A stretch of 64,000 bases of DNA from NCBI GenBank assembly GCA_934122085.1, contig CAKOVS010000005.1:1-64000 (forward strand). Direction: 5' to 3'. This document shows positions 39,196-48,451 of the stretch, piece after piece. This DNA comes from an uncultured Clostridia bacterium (GTDB taxonomy: Bacteria > Bacillota > Clostridia > TANB77 > CAG-508). Each line of letters opens with the position of its first letter. Position 1 is the stretch's first letter. The translations under genes were made by a program, and so were the position numbers. The notes beneath the pieces are model-generated. The model saw only the letters and a list, made by a program, of their open reading frames with translations. It had not been told where the DNA came from and did no database searches.

Positions 39196-42030
39196 TTGAA
39201 AAAAATAATTGTAAATCTATTATTAGTAGTAGCTATTATATTAATAAGTACAATAAAAGTTAATGCTACAGAAGTTATAACAAACATAAATGTTGGACAA
39301 GAAGAAAAAACATATGATTTAGAAGAGCTTTTAAAAGATGAGAAAGAGCAAGAAAAAATAAAAGAGCAAGCTGAAAAAAATGCACAAGAAGTCGAAGAAA
39401 AAAATAAATTAGAAAGTGAAAATATACAAAAGGCAGTATTAGCAACAAATGATGTTTCATATAAAAATCAATATGGGACATATATAAAAGGAATTACAAA
39501 TCCTGGATATGATTATTATTTAGAAGAGCAAACAAGTCAAAATACTACAACAAACAAAACAACATGTTATTTTAAAATAATAAAACATGATGTTATGAAT
39601 AATACAGATAAAACTATATATGATGCAACAAATGATAATGCACATTATATAACATATCATGTAAGAGACAACATAATATATGTTTTATATATTACAAATT
39701 ATGATATGAATAATTCATGGGGAACAGAATATTCAACATCATATATAGTTGGAATTGATGTAAAAACAGAAAAAGTAATAATGAAACAATCATTTGAATC
39801 ACCACAAGATTGTGGATATTTTCCGAGTTTTGCAGTAGATGGAGAAAAGAGAGTATATTTAGTATATAAAAAAAGAGGAATTAGAATTTTTGATAAAAAT
39901 GGTAAATTACTTTATGACCAAAAGCCATTTGAAGATTCAGAAGATAAAAACTTTATTTATATAAAAGGAATAAGTCCAAATAATAAAATAATGTTTTTTG
40001 AAGCAATGTATATGATTAATGAATATGCATATGCTCAAAGTGTATATGAGGGAATGCAAAAACTAGATAATGGAGTATTTACATATAAAAAATCATATAC
40101 AGTATATGGAAGAACATATCCTAATAATTATTCATATAACCCAATTTGGTATTTTTTTAATAATGATTATGCAGTAGATCAATATGGAAGAATAGCAAAG
40201 TTTAACTATAATGTTACAGATAAGGAAATGGGTGTTGATAGAGAAATTGTATTAGATTTAAATTCAGGATTAGTAGATTATACATATTCATCACCAGTAT
40301 ATCCAAATGTTTGTCAAAATGGAGATTATCTATATATAGTAGGAGCAAATCGTAATATTTACAAAGTTAATAAAAAAACATTAACATATACAGAATATAT
40401 AAAAACAGATATTGAAGATTATGAAGATATAAAAAGTATAAATTACTATGAACAAAGTATATTTATGTTGACAAAAACAAGCTGGAATTATGAAATGAAA
40501 CAAATACAATTAACAAGTTCTAATATAACAAAATTGAAAGATATTACAATTTCAAATCATAGTTCTACAAAACATTCTATGGATGATATAAAAAATAAAT
40601 ATCAAAAAACTTCTCCAACATTTAATTATACTAATTCAATATATGGACAAAAACCAAATTGGAAAAATCCATATTCAGCAGGAAGTCTAAAAAATGGTGT
40701 TATAACAGATACATTAAATAGATTAAATTATTATAGATGGTTAGTTGGAGTTAATGAGATAACTGTAAATACTGCAAAATTAGATAGAAATCAAAAAGGT
40801 GCTGTAATAAGTAAAGCTAATAACGAAATTAGTCATTATCCAAGTCAACCATCAGATATGAGTAATGAATTTTATAAAGAAGCATATGCAGGATGTAATG
40901 CAGGATATACACAAGGAGATATCTATTCTGGGAATGTTTCTTATGGTGAAAAAATACCATATCAAGCAATAGAAGGGTTTGTTGATGATTTAAATAATAT
41001 AACAATAGGAAGTAAGACAGGTCATAGACAAAGTATGTTAGATCCAAAAGCAACATCTATAAGCTTTGGACAATGTGATATATATACAACAGCTTCTGTA
41101 TATTATGACCCTAATAAAGATATTTCAAAAGAAAAATATTATGCATATCCGTCAGCAGGATATTTTCCTAAAAATGAAATGAAAGTAGGGCAATATTGGT
41201 CAATATATTTTGTAGGAAATGTGTCAGGAACAGTAACTGTAACATTTACTTATAAAGGAAAAAAATATTCAGCAGAAGGTTTAACATTTGAAAGAGGAAG
41301 CGGAGCTTTAAGTTTTGCTATGCCATCAGATTTGCAAAATTTATTAGGTGGTTCAAATAAAACAATGCCAGAATCTGAAATTTCAGTAGAAATAAATGGA
41401 TTAAAAGATGAAAATCTAAATAAGTTAACATATAAATATTCTGTTAGATTTTTTAATGTAAATACAGCATTACCATTTTCTGATGTCAATCAAAATGATT
41501 GGCACTATAGTGCAGTAAAATATGCATATCAAAATAAAATTGTTTCAGGAACAACAGATACAACATTTTCGCCAGATATGAAAATTACAAGAGGAATGCT
41601 AGTTACAATGTTATATAAGATGGAAGGAAGTCCTAAAATATCAGGAAATAGTAAATTCCCAGACGTACAAGATTCAACAATGTATTATTATAAGGCTGTT
41701 ATATGGGCATCTACCAATAAAATTGTAAATGGATATTCTTCTGGAAGTAATAAAGGAAAATTTTTACCAGATAATAATATAACAAGAGAAGAATTGGCAG
41801 CAATGTTAAAGAATTATTGTATATATAAAAATAAATATAAGGCTACAAAAGCAGATTATTCAAAGTTTTCTGATAAATCTAAAATATCTGCATGGGCTCT
41901 TTCTGCAATGGATTGGGCTGTTGGAAATTCAGTAATAAAAGGATCTAATGGAAAAATTAATCCATTAGGAACGGCCACAAGAGCTGAAGCGGTTTCAATG
42001 ATTTATAAATATAGACAAAGTATAAAATAA
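39196..42030 (+). CDS. Large surface protein with CAP/SCP-like and three SLH domains
   Basis: A secreted protein of about 944 residues. After the signal peptide (IIVNLLLVVAIILISTIKVNA) and an E/K-rich coiled segment comes a beta-rich, possibly propeller-like region (about 90-440). A CAP/SCP-like domain follows (about 500-640) with LNRLNYYRWLVGV and GHRQSMLDP. Three SLH domains finish it: FSDVNQNDWHYSAVKYAYQN, FPDVQDSTMYYYKAVIWAST, and FSDKSKISAWALSAMDWAVG. SLH domains bind pyruvylated secondary wall polymers. The frame opens at ATG 39175, but gggggaat then places TTG 39196 as the better start. It is a single-gene unit. Confidence 0.88.
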   Translation: MKKIIVNLLLVVAIILISTIKVNATEVITNINVGQEEKTYDLEELLKDEKEQEKIKEQAEKNAQEVEEKNKLESENIQKAVLATNDVSYKNQYGTYIKGITNPGYDYYLEEQTSQNTTTNKTTCYFKIIKHDVMNNTDKTIYDATNDNAHYITYHVRDNIIYVLYITNYDMNNSWGTEYSTSYIVGIDVKTEKVIMKQSFESPQDCGYFPSFAVDGEKRVYLVYKKRGIRIFDKNGKLLYDQKPFEDSEDKNFIYIKGISPNNKIMFFEAMYMINEYAYAQSVYEGMQKLDNGVFTYKKSYTVYGRTYPNNYSYNPIWYFFNNDYAVDQYGRIAKFNYNVTDKEMGVDREIVLDLNSGLVDYTYSSPVYPNVCQNGDYLYIVGANRNIYKVNKKTLTYTEYIKTDIEDYEDIKSINYYEQSIFMLTKTSWNYEMKQIQLTSSNITKLKDITISNHSSTKHSMDDIKNKYQKTSPTFNYTNSIYGQKPNWKNPYSAGSLKNGVITDTLNRLNYYRWLVGVNEITVNTAKLDRNQKGAVISKANNEISHYPSQPSDMSNEFYKEAYAGCNAGYTQGDIYSGNVSYGEKIPYQAIEGFVDDLNNITIGSKTGHRQSMLDPKATSISFGQCDIYTTASVYYDPNKDISKEKYYAYPSAGYFPKNEMKVGQYWSIYFVGNVSGTVTVTFTYKGKKYSAEGLTFERGSGALSFAMPSDLQNLLGGSNKTMPESEISVEINGLKDENLNKLTYKYSVRFFNVNTALPFSDVNQNDWHYSAVKYAYQNKIVSGTTDTTFSPDMKITRGMLVTMLYKMEGSPKISGNSKFPDVQDSTMYYYKAVIWASTNKIVNGYSSGSNKGKFLPDNNITREELAAMLKNYCIYKNKYKATKADYSKFSDKSKISAWALSAMDWAVGNSVIKGSNGKINPLGTATRAEAVSMIYKYRQSIK

Positions 42031-42041
42031 ATAATTTTGGC

Positions 42042-42070
42042 AAAAGGCATCTTAAAAGAGATGTCTTTTA
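42042..42070 (+). terminator. Terminator after the SLH protein gene
   Basis: aaaaggcatct pairs with agatgtctttt (one G-T wobble) around a 6-nt loop, with the T-run in the 3' arm. Confidence 0.75.
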
Positions 42071-42106
42071 CTTATATATTAAATATTGAAAAACGATAAA
42101 AAAGTA

Positions 42107-42135
42107 TTGACAAAAAATAATAACGGTAATATAAT
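42107..42135 (+). promoter_or_regulatory. Consensus promoter of the DUF4173-DUF2975-XRE operon
   Basis: TTGACA at 42107-42112 and TATAAT at 42130-42135 are spaced by 17 bp, about 48 bp before the start at 42183. Confidence 0.8.
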
Positions 42136-42182
42136 GCTCATATCAAAAGAAAAAAATAATGGTATTTGGAGGTAAAGAAAAG

Positions 42183-43664
42183 ATGAAAATATTAATAGGA
42201 GCATTATTTCTAAGTTTATGGCAATCATTACTATTTTGGAAACAAGATTTAGGCATATCTGTATTATTGTTTACAATACCAATAATATGGATAACAACAA
42301 AATTATTAAAAGGAAATATAAAAAACAAAAAAGCATTATTAATATCAATTCCGATTATAGTATTATCAAGTACATATTTTATATTTGATAATCTAACATT
42401 CTATTTAATAAATATAGTATTAATACCAATATTATATTTAATAATGATAATATGGGCTATATCTGATTTTCAAATAAAATCTATAATTTATAAAATTATT
42501 TTAATGATATTTGAACCACTTAATTATATTGGAGATGTTATTAGAACAATATTAAAAGAGTTTAATCCTAAAGAAAAAGATGAACAAATAGGAGAGAAAA
42601 AAGAAAAAAATAATATTTTTAAATCAGTATGTTTTACAGGAATTATAGCATTAATTGTAATAGGATTATTATGTTCTGCTGATAATGAATTTGCAAAACT
42701 ATTTTCAACAATATTTAAAGATATAAACATATTTAATGTATCAGAATTGACAGGAAGAATAATAAGTATTATAATTGCATTTTTCTATTTTGCAGGATTT
42801 TTCATGAATATGTTAGATAAAGAAAATGGATTAAAAGAATTTGAAAAAGATGAAAAGACAGAAAAAAAAGAAAGTTATACAATAAGAATGATGATAACTG
42901 TGTTAAATCTAGTATATTTAGTATTTTGTTTTACACAAATAAAAGTATTGTTTACAGAACAAAACATAAAATATTCAGAATTTGCAAGAAAAGGATTTTT
43001 TCAATTAATGATAGTATCATTAATTAATATTGCAATGGTATTAAAAGCAAATAATAAGAATCTTAGAGAAACTGAAAAACAAGAAAAATATAAAAAAACA
43101 ATGTGTATAGTAATGGTAATATTTACATTAGTAATAATTATTTCAGCATTTGCAAGAATGACATTATATCAACAAAATTATGGATATACAAGATTACGTG
43201 TATTAGTTGATTTGACATTAATTACAGAAATAATATTATTAATTCCAACAGTAATTTATATCTTAGAAAACAAGATAAATTTAATAAAAACATATTTTGT
43301 TATTATTATAACAATGTATTGTATTGTAAACTTTATAAATGTGGATAAATTTATAGTGAAAAATAATATTGATAGATACAAAGAAACTGGAAATATTGAT
43401 TTGAATTATTTAATAGAAATGAATAATTCAGATATAGTTGACCAACTATTAGAATTAGATAGTACAGAATTTAAGTATTCAGAAAAACTTTATTCTCAAT
43501 CTAATATAGATAAACAATTAATTAAAGAAAAAATAGAAAGACAAAAGAAAATGTTAGATGAATATTTAACTAATTTAAAGAAAAATCTTAATGAAACATA
43601 TACTGTAGCTGAATTTAATTTGCCTAAAATGAGAGCTAAGTCAATATTAAATAATAGAAAATAA
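42183..43664 (+). CDS. DUF4173 polytopic membrane protein
   Basis: A 493-residue membrane protein with roughly eleven hydrophobic helices. It carries the DUF4173 core ENIKYSEFARKGFFQLMIVSLIN (in the family YARxGFFEL) and ARMTLYQQNYGYTRLRV. The C-terminal tail after residue 400 is soluble and helical. DUF4173 proteins are widespread in Firmicutes and of unknown function. The SD ggaggt at 42168-42173 sets ATG 42183. It is first in an operon with a DUF2975 membrane protein and an XRE regulator. Confidence 0.82.
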   Translation: MKILIGALFLSLWQSLLFWKQDLGISVLLFTIPIIWITTKLLKGNIKNKKALLISIPIIVLSSTYFIFDNLTFYLINIVLIPILYLIMIIWAISDFQIKSIIYKIILMIFEPLNYIGDVIRTILKEFNPKEKDEQIGEKKEKNNIFKSVCFTGIIALIVIGLLCSADNEFAKLFSTIFKDINIFNVSELTGRIISIIIAFFYFAGFFMNMLDKENGLKEFEKDEKTEKKESYTIRMMITVLNLVYLVFCFTQIKVLFTEQNIKYSEFARKGFFQLMIVSLINIAMVLKANNKNLRETEKQEKYKKTMCIVMVIFTLVIIISAFARMTLYQQNYGYTRLRVLVDLTLITEIILLIPTVIYILENKINLIKTYFVIIITMYCIVNFINVDKFIVKNNIDRYKETGNIDLNYLIEMNNSDIVDQLLELDSTEFKYSEKLYSQSNIDKQLIKEKIERQKKMLDEYLTNLKKNLNETYTVAEFNLPKMRAKSILNNRK

Positions 43665-43683
43665 AATTTAGGAGAGTAAGAAA

Positions 43684-44151
43684 ATGAAGATTTTAGGAGA
43701 AAATGGAATAGGAAAATTTTTAAAAATATTTTTACAAATTTGTTTTTGGGGAGGAATAGTGCTATTAATAGCACTTCCTCTTATAGCTCAAATAGCTAAA
43801 GTGCACTTAAATGCATCAATTTATGTAATATATCCAAATGGAATAGTTTTATTAGTAATTGTTAAACAATTTATAGGTCAATTTGATTCATTAAAGAATA
43901 AAAATCCATTTTGTATTGAAAATTCAAAAAGATTGAAAAATTGTTGTATAGCATCTTTAGTTGAAACAGTATTATTAATAATTGATTTATTATATATGAT
44001 ATTTTTAGCCAAAAGTGATGATATTTTTGTTTTATTAGTAATGATATTTATGATAATTTTATTTATAGGTGTTTCTATTGCATTTTATATTTTATCAGAA
44101 TTAATAAAACAAGCAACAGAATATAAAAACGAAAATGATTTAACAATTTAA
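43684..44151 (+). CDS. DUF2975 membrane protein
   Basis: A 155-residue protein with four membrane helices (about 13-37, 53-72, 90-110 and 118-140). It has the DUF2975 pattern, including NPFCIENSKRLKNCCIASLVE. DUF2975 proteins are almost always encoded next to a small XRE regulator, as here (the B. subtilis YoaS-YozG arrangement), so the pair is probably a functional unit. The biochemical role is unknown. It starts 19 bp after the DUF4173 gene. Confidence 0.85.
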   Translation: MKILGENGIGKFLKIFLQICFWGGIVLLIALPLIAQIAKVHLNASIYVIYPNGIVLLVIVKQFIGQFDSLKNKNPFCIENSKRLKNCCIASLVETVLLIIDLLYMIFLAKSDDIFVLLVMIFMIILFIGVSIAFYILSELIKQATEYKNENDLTI

Positions 44152-44171
44152 TAAAGAGAGGACTGAATAAA

Positions 44172-44372
44172 ATGATAGTTGTTAATTTAGATGTAATGAT
44201 GGCTAAACGTAAAATATCATCAGGTGAACTTGCAGATAGAGTTGGAATAACACCTGCTAATTTGTCAATATTGAAAACTAATAAAGCAAAGGCAATTAGA
44301 TTTTCTACATTAGAAAAAATTTGTGAAGTACTTGAGTGTAAGCCTGGGGATATATTGGATTATACAAGATAG
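44172..44372 (+). CDS. YozG-like XRE/Cro-type regulator
   Basis: A 66-residue, single-domain helix-turn-helix protein: MIVVNLDVMMAKRKISSGELADRVGIT is helices 1-3, PANLSILKTNKAKAIRF covers the recognition helix and wing-like turn, and LEKICEVLECKPGDILDY closes the fold. It has no other domain. It follows the DUF2975 gene by 20 bp and probably autoregulates the operon. The SD agagagga precedes its ATG. Confidence 0.92.
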   Translation: MIVVNLDVMMAKRKISSGELADRVGITPANLSILKTNKAKAIRFSTLEKICEVLECKPGDILDYTR

Positions 44373-44398
44373 GAAAAAGAACAGAAATTAAATATAAA

Positions 44399-44424
44399 GA
44401 AGGGGGTTATTTCTACCCCCTTCC
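44399..44424. terminator. Bidirectional terminator
   Basis: gaagggggt (44399-44407) pairs with acccccttc (44415-44423) around tatttct. It separates the convergent XRE and SANT-like genes. Confidence 0.75.
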
Positions 44425-44429
44425 TTAAG

Positions 44430-44657
44430 TTACTTTTTTAATTTATACCGACGAATTTGAATTGCTCTAACAGAATGTTTTATTTTCTTTGATAATTCAG
44501 TGTCAGAAATAGTATGATCTAAGACCATTTTATCATGCTCAGGAGTCCATTTGCAAGGCTTATATATTGCAGTCTTATTATAATATCTCTGCTTTTGAGC
44601 TTTGCGTGTTCTCGAATACTTCTCCATGTTTGCATAACAACTTTTTCTGTTTGGCAT
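44430..44657 (-). CDS. Small SANT/Myb-like helix-turn-helix protein
   Basis: A 75-residue basic protein. The C-terminal half (WTPEHDKMVLDHTISDTELSKKIKHSVRAIQIRRYKLKK) is a SANT/Myb-type DNA-binding helix set with the conserved Trp and the RAIQIRR recognition helix. The N-terminus is K/R/Y-rich. Such one-domain proteins recur in low-GC gut Clostridia, with unknown targets. On the minus strand aggagg precedes the ATG, and the leader carries an inverted aacact/agtgtt pair. Confidence 0.75.
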   Translation of the reverse strand: MPNRKSCYANMEKYSRTRKAQKQRYYNKTAIYKPCKWTPEHDKMVLDHTISDTELSKKIKHSVRAIQIRRYKLKK

Positions 44658-44776
44658 AAAATTTCCTCCTGTAATTAATTAATTGATATAAATATGGTAT
44701 GTATAAACACTAAGGAGATTCTACAAAAGTGTTAGTATAAAATAAATTATACCAAATTTATATTGAAAAGTCAATG

Positions 44777-46255
44777 TTATAATATAATACAAATCAATCC
44801 GCCAGAACCTTCATTAACAATACGTTCCAATGTCTCTTGAAGTTTAAATTGAGCTTCTTCAGGCATTTTTGCCAGTTTTGCCTGTAAGCCCTCATTAACA
44901 AGCTCGTGTAGGCTTTTGCCAAAAATATTAGATTCCCAAATACTAGTTGGATCATTTTCAAAACCAGAAAGTAGATAATTAACAAGTTCTTCAGACTGTT
45001 TTTCAGAGCCAACAATAGGAGAAACTTCAGTTTCAATATTTGCACGAATCATATGAATTGATGGAGCAGTAGCACGAAGTTTAACACCAAAGCGAGAACC
45101 TTGTTTAACCATTTCAGGCTCTTCGAGAACTAATTCATCAATAGAAGGTGTAACGATTCCATAGCCTTTAGTTTTAACTTCTTCTAATGCATAAGCAATT
45201 TTATCATATTTTTTCTTAGTACAAGATAAATCACTCATAATAGAGAATAATTCACCTTCATTTGTAATTTGAATACCAGTAATTTCAGATAAAACATTAT
45301 AAAATAATTCATCTTTAAGAGTGATGTTAATACAAACTTTACCACTACCTAGCATTATATTATTAACAAAGGTTTTTGAAATAATATCTGTTGAATCAAT
45401 TGTAGAAACGCAATTAGAAACATCTTTTAAAGCAGAAACATTTGTAAAAGCATTTTTTATTTGATCAAATAATTTAGCTTTAAGAGGATGAGAATATTCT
45501 AAGCTATCAATCCATTTTGGAAAACTAATTTTTATTTCATCAACAGGAAATTCATAAAGTAAACTAGCAAACATTGAATTAATATCATCAGCAGTTAAAT
45601 CTTCACAACTAATTGGCATAACTTTTGTATTATATTTATCAGAAAGTTGAATGGCAAGTTCTCTTGTTTCAGGAGAAGAAGGATTTAGAGAGTTTAATAA
45701 TATAATAAATGGCTTATGTAATGCACGAAGCTCGCTAACAACTCTTTCTTCAGCTTTAACATAATCATCACGAGGAATATCTGTTATAGAACCATCTGTT
45801 GTAATTAAAATTCCTATTGTAGAATGTTCTTCAATAACTTTTTTAGTTCCAATTTCAGCAGCAGTTTCAAAAGGAATTTCCTCATCAGACCAAGGAGTTT
45901 TTACCATTCTTGGCAGATCATCTTCTAAATAACCAATAGCATTATCAACTAAATAACCAACACAATCAACAAGACGAGTTTTCAGTTTTAGATTTTTGTC
46001 AATTGTAATTTCAACAGCTTCATTAGGAACAAATTTAGGTTCAGTAGTCATAATAGTACGCCCACCAGCACTTTGTGGCAATTCATCTTTAGCTCTTTCT
46101 TTTTTATATTCATTATCAATATTTGGAATAACCAGTAAATCCATAAATTTTTTTATGAAGGTAGATTTACCAGTTCTTACAGGACCAACAACTCCGATAT
46201 AAATATCTCCATCAGTTCGTTTAGCTATATCCTGATATAAGCCTACATTTTCCAT
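44777..46255 (-). CDS. spoIVA: Stage IV sporulation protein A (spore coat ATPase)
   Basis: SpoIVA polymerises on the forespore membrane and is the base of the spore coat. The 492-residue length matches the family. The N-terminal TRAFAC-like ATPase has the Walker A GPVRTGKST at residues 24-32 and conserved GGRTIMTTEPKFVPNEAVEI. The C-terminal GGLICIIL tail is the membrane-targeting end that binds SpoVM in Bacillus. Upstream on the minus strand tcatatt and catatat, spaced 13 bp, resemble a SigE promoter, and a tttgtc-tta-gacaaa hairpin sits in the leader. It shows that the organism is, or descends from, a spore former. Confidence 0.96.
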   Translation of the reverse strand: MENVGLYQDIAKRTDGDIYIGVVGPVRTGKSTFIKKFMDLLVIPNIDNEYKKERAKDELPQSAGGRTIMTTEPKFVPNEAVEITIDKNLKLKTRLVDCVGYLVDNAIGYLEDDLPRMVKTPWSDEEIPFETAAEIGTKKVIEEHSTIGILITTDGSITDIPRDDYVKAEERVVSELRALHKPFIILLNSLNPSSPETRELAIQLSDKYNTKVMPISCEDLTADDINSMFASLLYEFPVDEIKISFPKWIDSLEYSHPLKAKLFDQIKNAFTNVSALKDVSNCVSTIDSTDIISKTFVNNIMLGSGKVCINITLKDELFYNVLSEITGIQITNEGELFSIMSDLSCTKKKYDKIAYALEEVKTKGYGIVTPSIDELVLEEPEMVKQGSRFGVKLRATAPSIHMIRANIETEVSPIVGSEKQSEELVNYLLSGFENDPTSIWESNIFGKSLHELVNEGLQAKLAKMPEEAQFKLQETLERIVNEGSGGLICIIL

Positions 46256-46440
46256 TAAAATACCTCCTATACATTTCTAAAATCTTTTGTCTAAGACAAA
46301 CTAAACTTTTATTAATATATATGGTAATTATTAATAAATATGATAAATGTTGCAAAAAAAAAATAAATATGATAGAATTGAGCCATTGAATACATATAAT
46401 ATAACAAGAACATTAAGATAAACAAAAAGGAGAAAATGTT

Positions 46441-47691
46441 ATGGATAAAAGACAAGAGGCAGAAAATTTATTAAAAGAATATAATCAAGAACATATAATA
46501 AAATATTTGAATAAAATTGATGATGAAAGAGCAGAAAAATTAATTGATCAAATACATACAATAGATTTTCATCAAATTACGGAATTATATAATAATACAA
46601 AGAAAAAGATAGAATTTAAAGAAAGTAAAATTGAAGCCTTGAAATATTTAGATAAGGCAAAACTTACTTCTGAGCAATTTGAAAAATTTGATAAATTAGG
46701 TAGTAATGTTGTAAAAAAAGGACAGTATGCAGTTGTTACAATGGCAGGTGGTCAAGGAACAAGACTAGGACATGATGGACCAAAGGGAACATTTAAATTA
46801 GATGTATATGGAAAAGGAAAGTATTTATTTGAAATACTTGTTGACAATTTAAAAGAAGCAAATCAAAAATATAGAATAACAATAAATTGGTATATAATGA
46901 CAAGTAAAGAAAATAATTCAGCAACAGTTGAATTTCTTGAAAAAAATAATTATTTTGGATATGACAAAAATTCTGTTAAAATATTTACTCAAAGTGAATT
47001 ACCACTAATAGATACAGAAGGAAAATTATTAATGGGAAAAGACTACAAAATACGTGAAGCATCTGATGGAAATGGTGGAACATATTCTTCATTAAGAAGA
47101 AGTGGATGTTTGGCAGATATGAAAGAAAAAGGTATAAAGTGGGTATTTATAGGATCTGTTGATAATGCATTATTAAAAATGGTAGATGTAACATTATTAG
47201 GAATGGCAATAGATAAAGGTGTACAAATTGCTTCAAAATCAGTAGTAAAAGCAAATCCACATGAAAGAGTTGGAGTATTTTGTAAAATGAATGGACACCC
47301 AAAAGTAATTGAATATACAGAACTTCCAGAAAAGATGGCAGAAGAAGTTGATTCTGATGGAGAATTAAAATATGGAGAATCACATATAATGTGTAACTTA
47401 TATACAATAGATGCGATTGAAAAAATTAGTAAAGAAACATTAATGTATCATAGTGCATTTAAGAAAAATGCATATATTGATGAAAATGGAAAAGAAGTTA
47501 TCCCAACAGAGCCAAATTCATATAAATTTGAATCATTTATTTTTGATGCATTTGAATTTTTTGATGATATTGCAATATTGAGAGGTAAAAGAGAAGATGA
47601 CTTTGCACCAGTAAAAAATAAAGATGGTGTTGATAGTCCAAAAACTGCAAAAGAATTATATGAAAAATATTGGAATAAAATGAAAAAATAA
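46441..47691 (+). CDS. UDP-sugar pyrophosphorylase (UDPGP/UAP type)
   Basis: A 416-residue nucleotidyltransferase of the eukaryote-like UDPGP family. It transfers UMP from UTP to a hexose- or N-acetylhexosamine-1-phosphate. The signature MAGGQGTRLGHDGPKGTF starts at residue 101. It also has FIGSVDNALLKMVDVTLLG and the sugar-binding segment GESHIMCNLYTID. UDP-N-acetylhexosamine specificity is suggested by similarity to UAP1 proteins but is not proven. The left-handed beta-helix acyltransferase gene downstream suggests the two act on the same amino-sugar. Confidence 0.88.
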   Translation: MDKRQEAENLLKEYNQEHIIKYLNKIDDERAEKLIDQIHTIDFHQITELYNNTKKKIEFKESKIEALKYLDKAKLTSEQFEKFDKLGSNVVKKGQYAVVTMAGGQGTRLGHDGPKGTFKLDVYGKGKYLFEILVDNLKEANQKYRITINWYIMTSKENNSATVEFLEKNNYFGYDKNSVKIFTQSELPLIDTEGKLLMGKDYKIREASDGNGGTYSSLRRSGCLADMKEKGIKWVFIGSVDNALLKMVDVTLLGMAIDKGVQIASKSVVKANPHERVGVFCKMNGHPKVIEYTELPEKMAEEVDSDGELKYGESHIMCNLYTIDAIEKISKETLMYHSAFKKNAYIDENGKEVIPTEPNSYKFESFIFDAFEFFDDIAILRGKREDDFAPVKNKDGVDSPKTAKELYEKYWNKMKK

Positions 47692-47698
47692 TTGAGTT

Positions 47699-47727
47699 GA
47701 AAAATCGCCTAATAGGTGATTTTTCTG
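47699..47727 (+). terminator. Hairpin between the pyrophosphorylase and LbH genes
   Basis: gaaaaatcgcct pairs with aggtgatttttc (one G-T pair) around aat. The T-run is short (tttttc), so read-through into the next gene is possible. Confidence 0.65.
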
Positions 47728-47763
47728 CTAGAAAAGGTTATTTTTAAAGGAGAGAATTTAAGA

Positions 47764-48432
47764 ATGGAAGAATGTAAAATAAAAAATATGTATGATTTGA
47801 ATCATACAATAGCAAAAGAATTATTAGAAAAATATGAGTATCCATGGGAAGTGTTACCTAAAATTAGTGATTTTATAATAGAACTTGGAAATAAATTAGA
47901 CAAAGAAATTTATGAATTAAAAGGTGAAAATATATGGATTGCAAAATCTGCAATAATATATCCATCAGCATATATAAAAGGCCCTGCAATTATTGGAGAA
48001 AATGCAGAAATAAGACATTGTGCTTTTATTAGAGGAAAGGCTATAGTTGGAAATAATGCAGTTGTTGGAAACTCTACAGAATTAAAAAATGTTATATTAT
48101 TTGATAATGTTCAAGTCCCACATTATAATTATGTTGGAGACTCAATTTTGGGCTATAAATCACATATGGGAGCAGGCTCAATAACTTCAAATGTAAAATC
48201 TGATAAAAAACTTGTTGTTATAAAAAATAAAGAAGAAAAAATTGAAACAGGTTTGAAAAAAATTGGTGCAATGCTTGGAGATGAGGTTGAAGTTGGTTGT
48301 GGAAGTATTTTAAATCCAGGAACAATTATTGGTTCACATACTAATATATATCCACTTTCATCTGTAAGAGGTGTGATTAAAGCAAAATCGATTTATAAAA
48401 ATCAAAATGAAATTGTAGATAAAAAAGCTTAA
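47764..48432 (+). CDS. Left-handed beta-helix acyltransferase
   Basis: A 222-residue hexapeptide-repeat protein. A short helical N-terminus (about 1-45) leads into a left-handed beta helix (50-215) with repeats such as IWIAKSAIIYPSAYIKGPAIIGENAEIRH written as I-G-x4 hexads. It also contains GYKSHMGAGSITSNVK and CGSILNPGTIIGSHTNIYP. It resembles the acetyltransferase half of GlmU without the nucleotidyltransferase domain. With the UDPGP enzyme upstream it could form a split amino-sugar pathway. The frame extends upstream, but aaaggagag sets ATG 47764. Confidence 0.85.
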   Translation: MEECKIKNMYDLNHTIAKELLEKYEYPWEVLPKISDFIIELGNKLDKEIYELKGENIWIAKSAIIYPSAYIKGPAIIGENAEIRHCAFIRGKAIVGNNAVVGNSTELKNVILFDNVQVPHYNYVGDSILGYKSHMGAGSITSNVKSDKKLVVIKNKEEKIETGLKKIGAMLGDEVEVGCGSILNPGTIIGSHTNIYPLSSVRGVIKAKSIYKNQNEIVDKKA

Positions 48433-48451
48433 ACTGAAAAGAGGATGAAAC

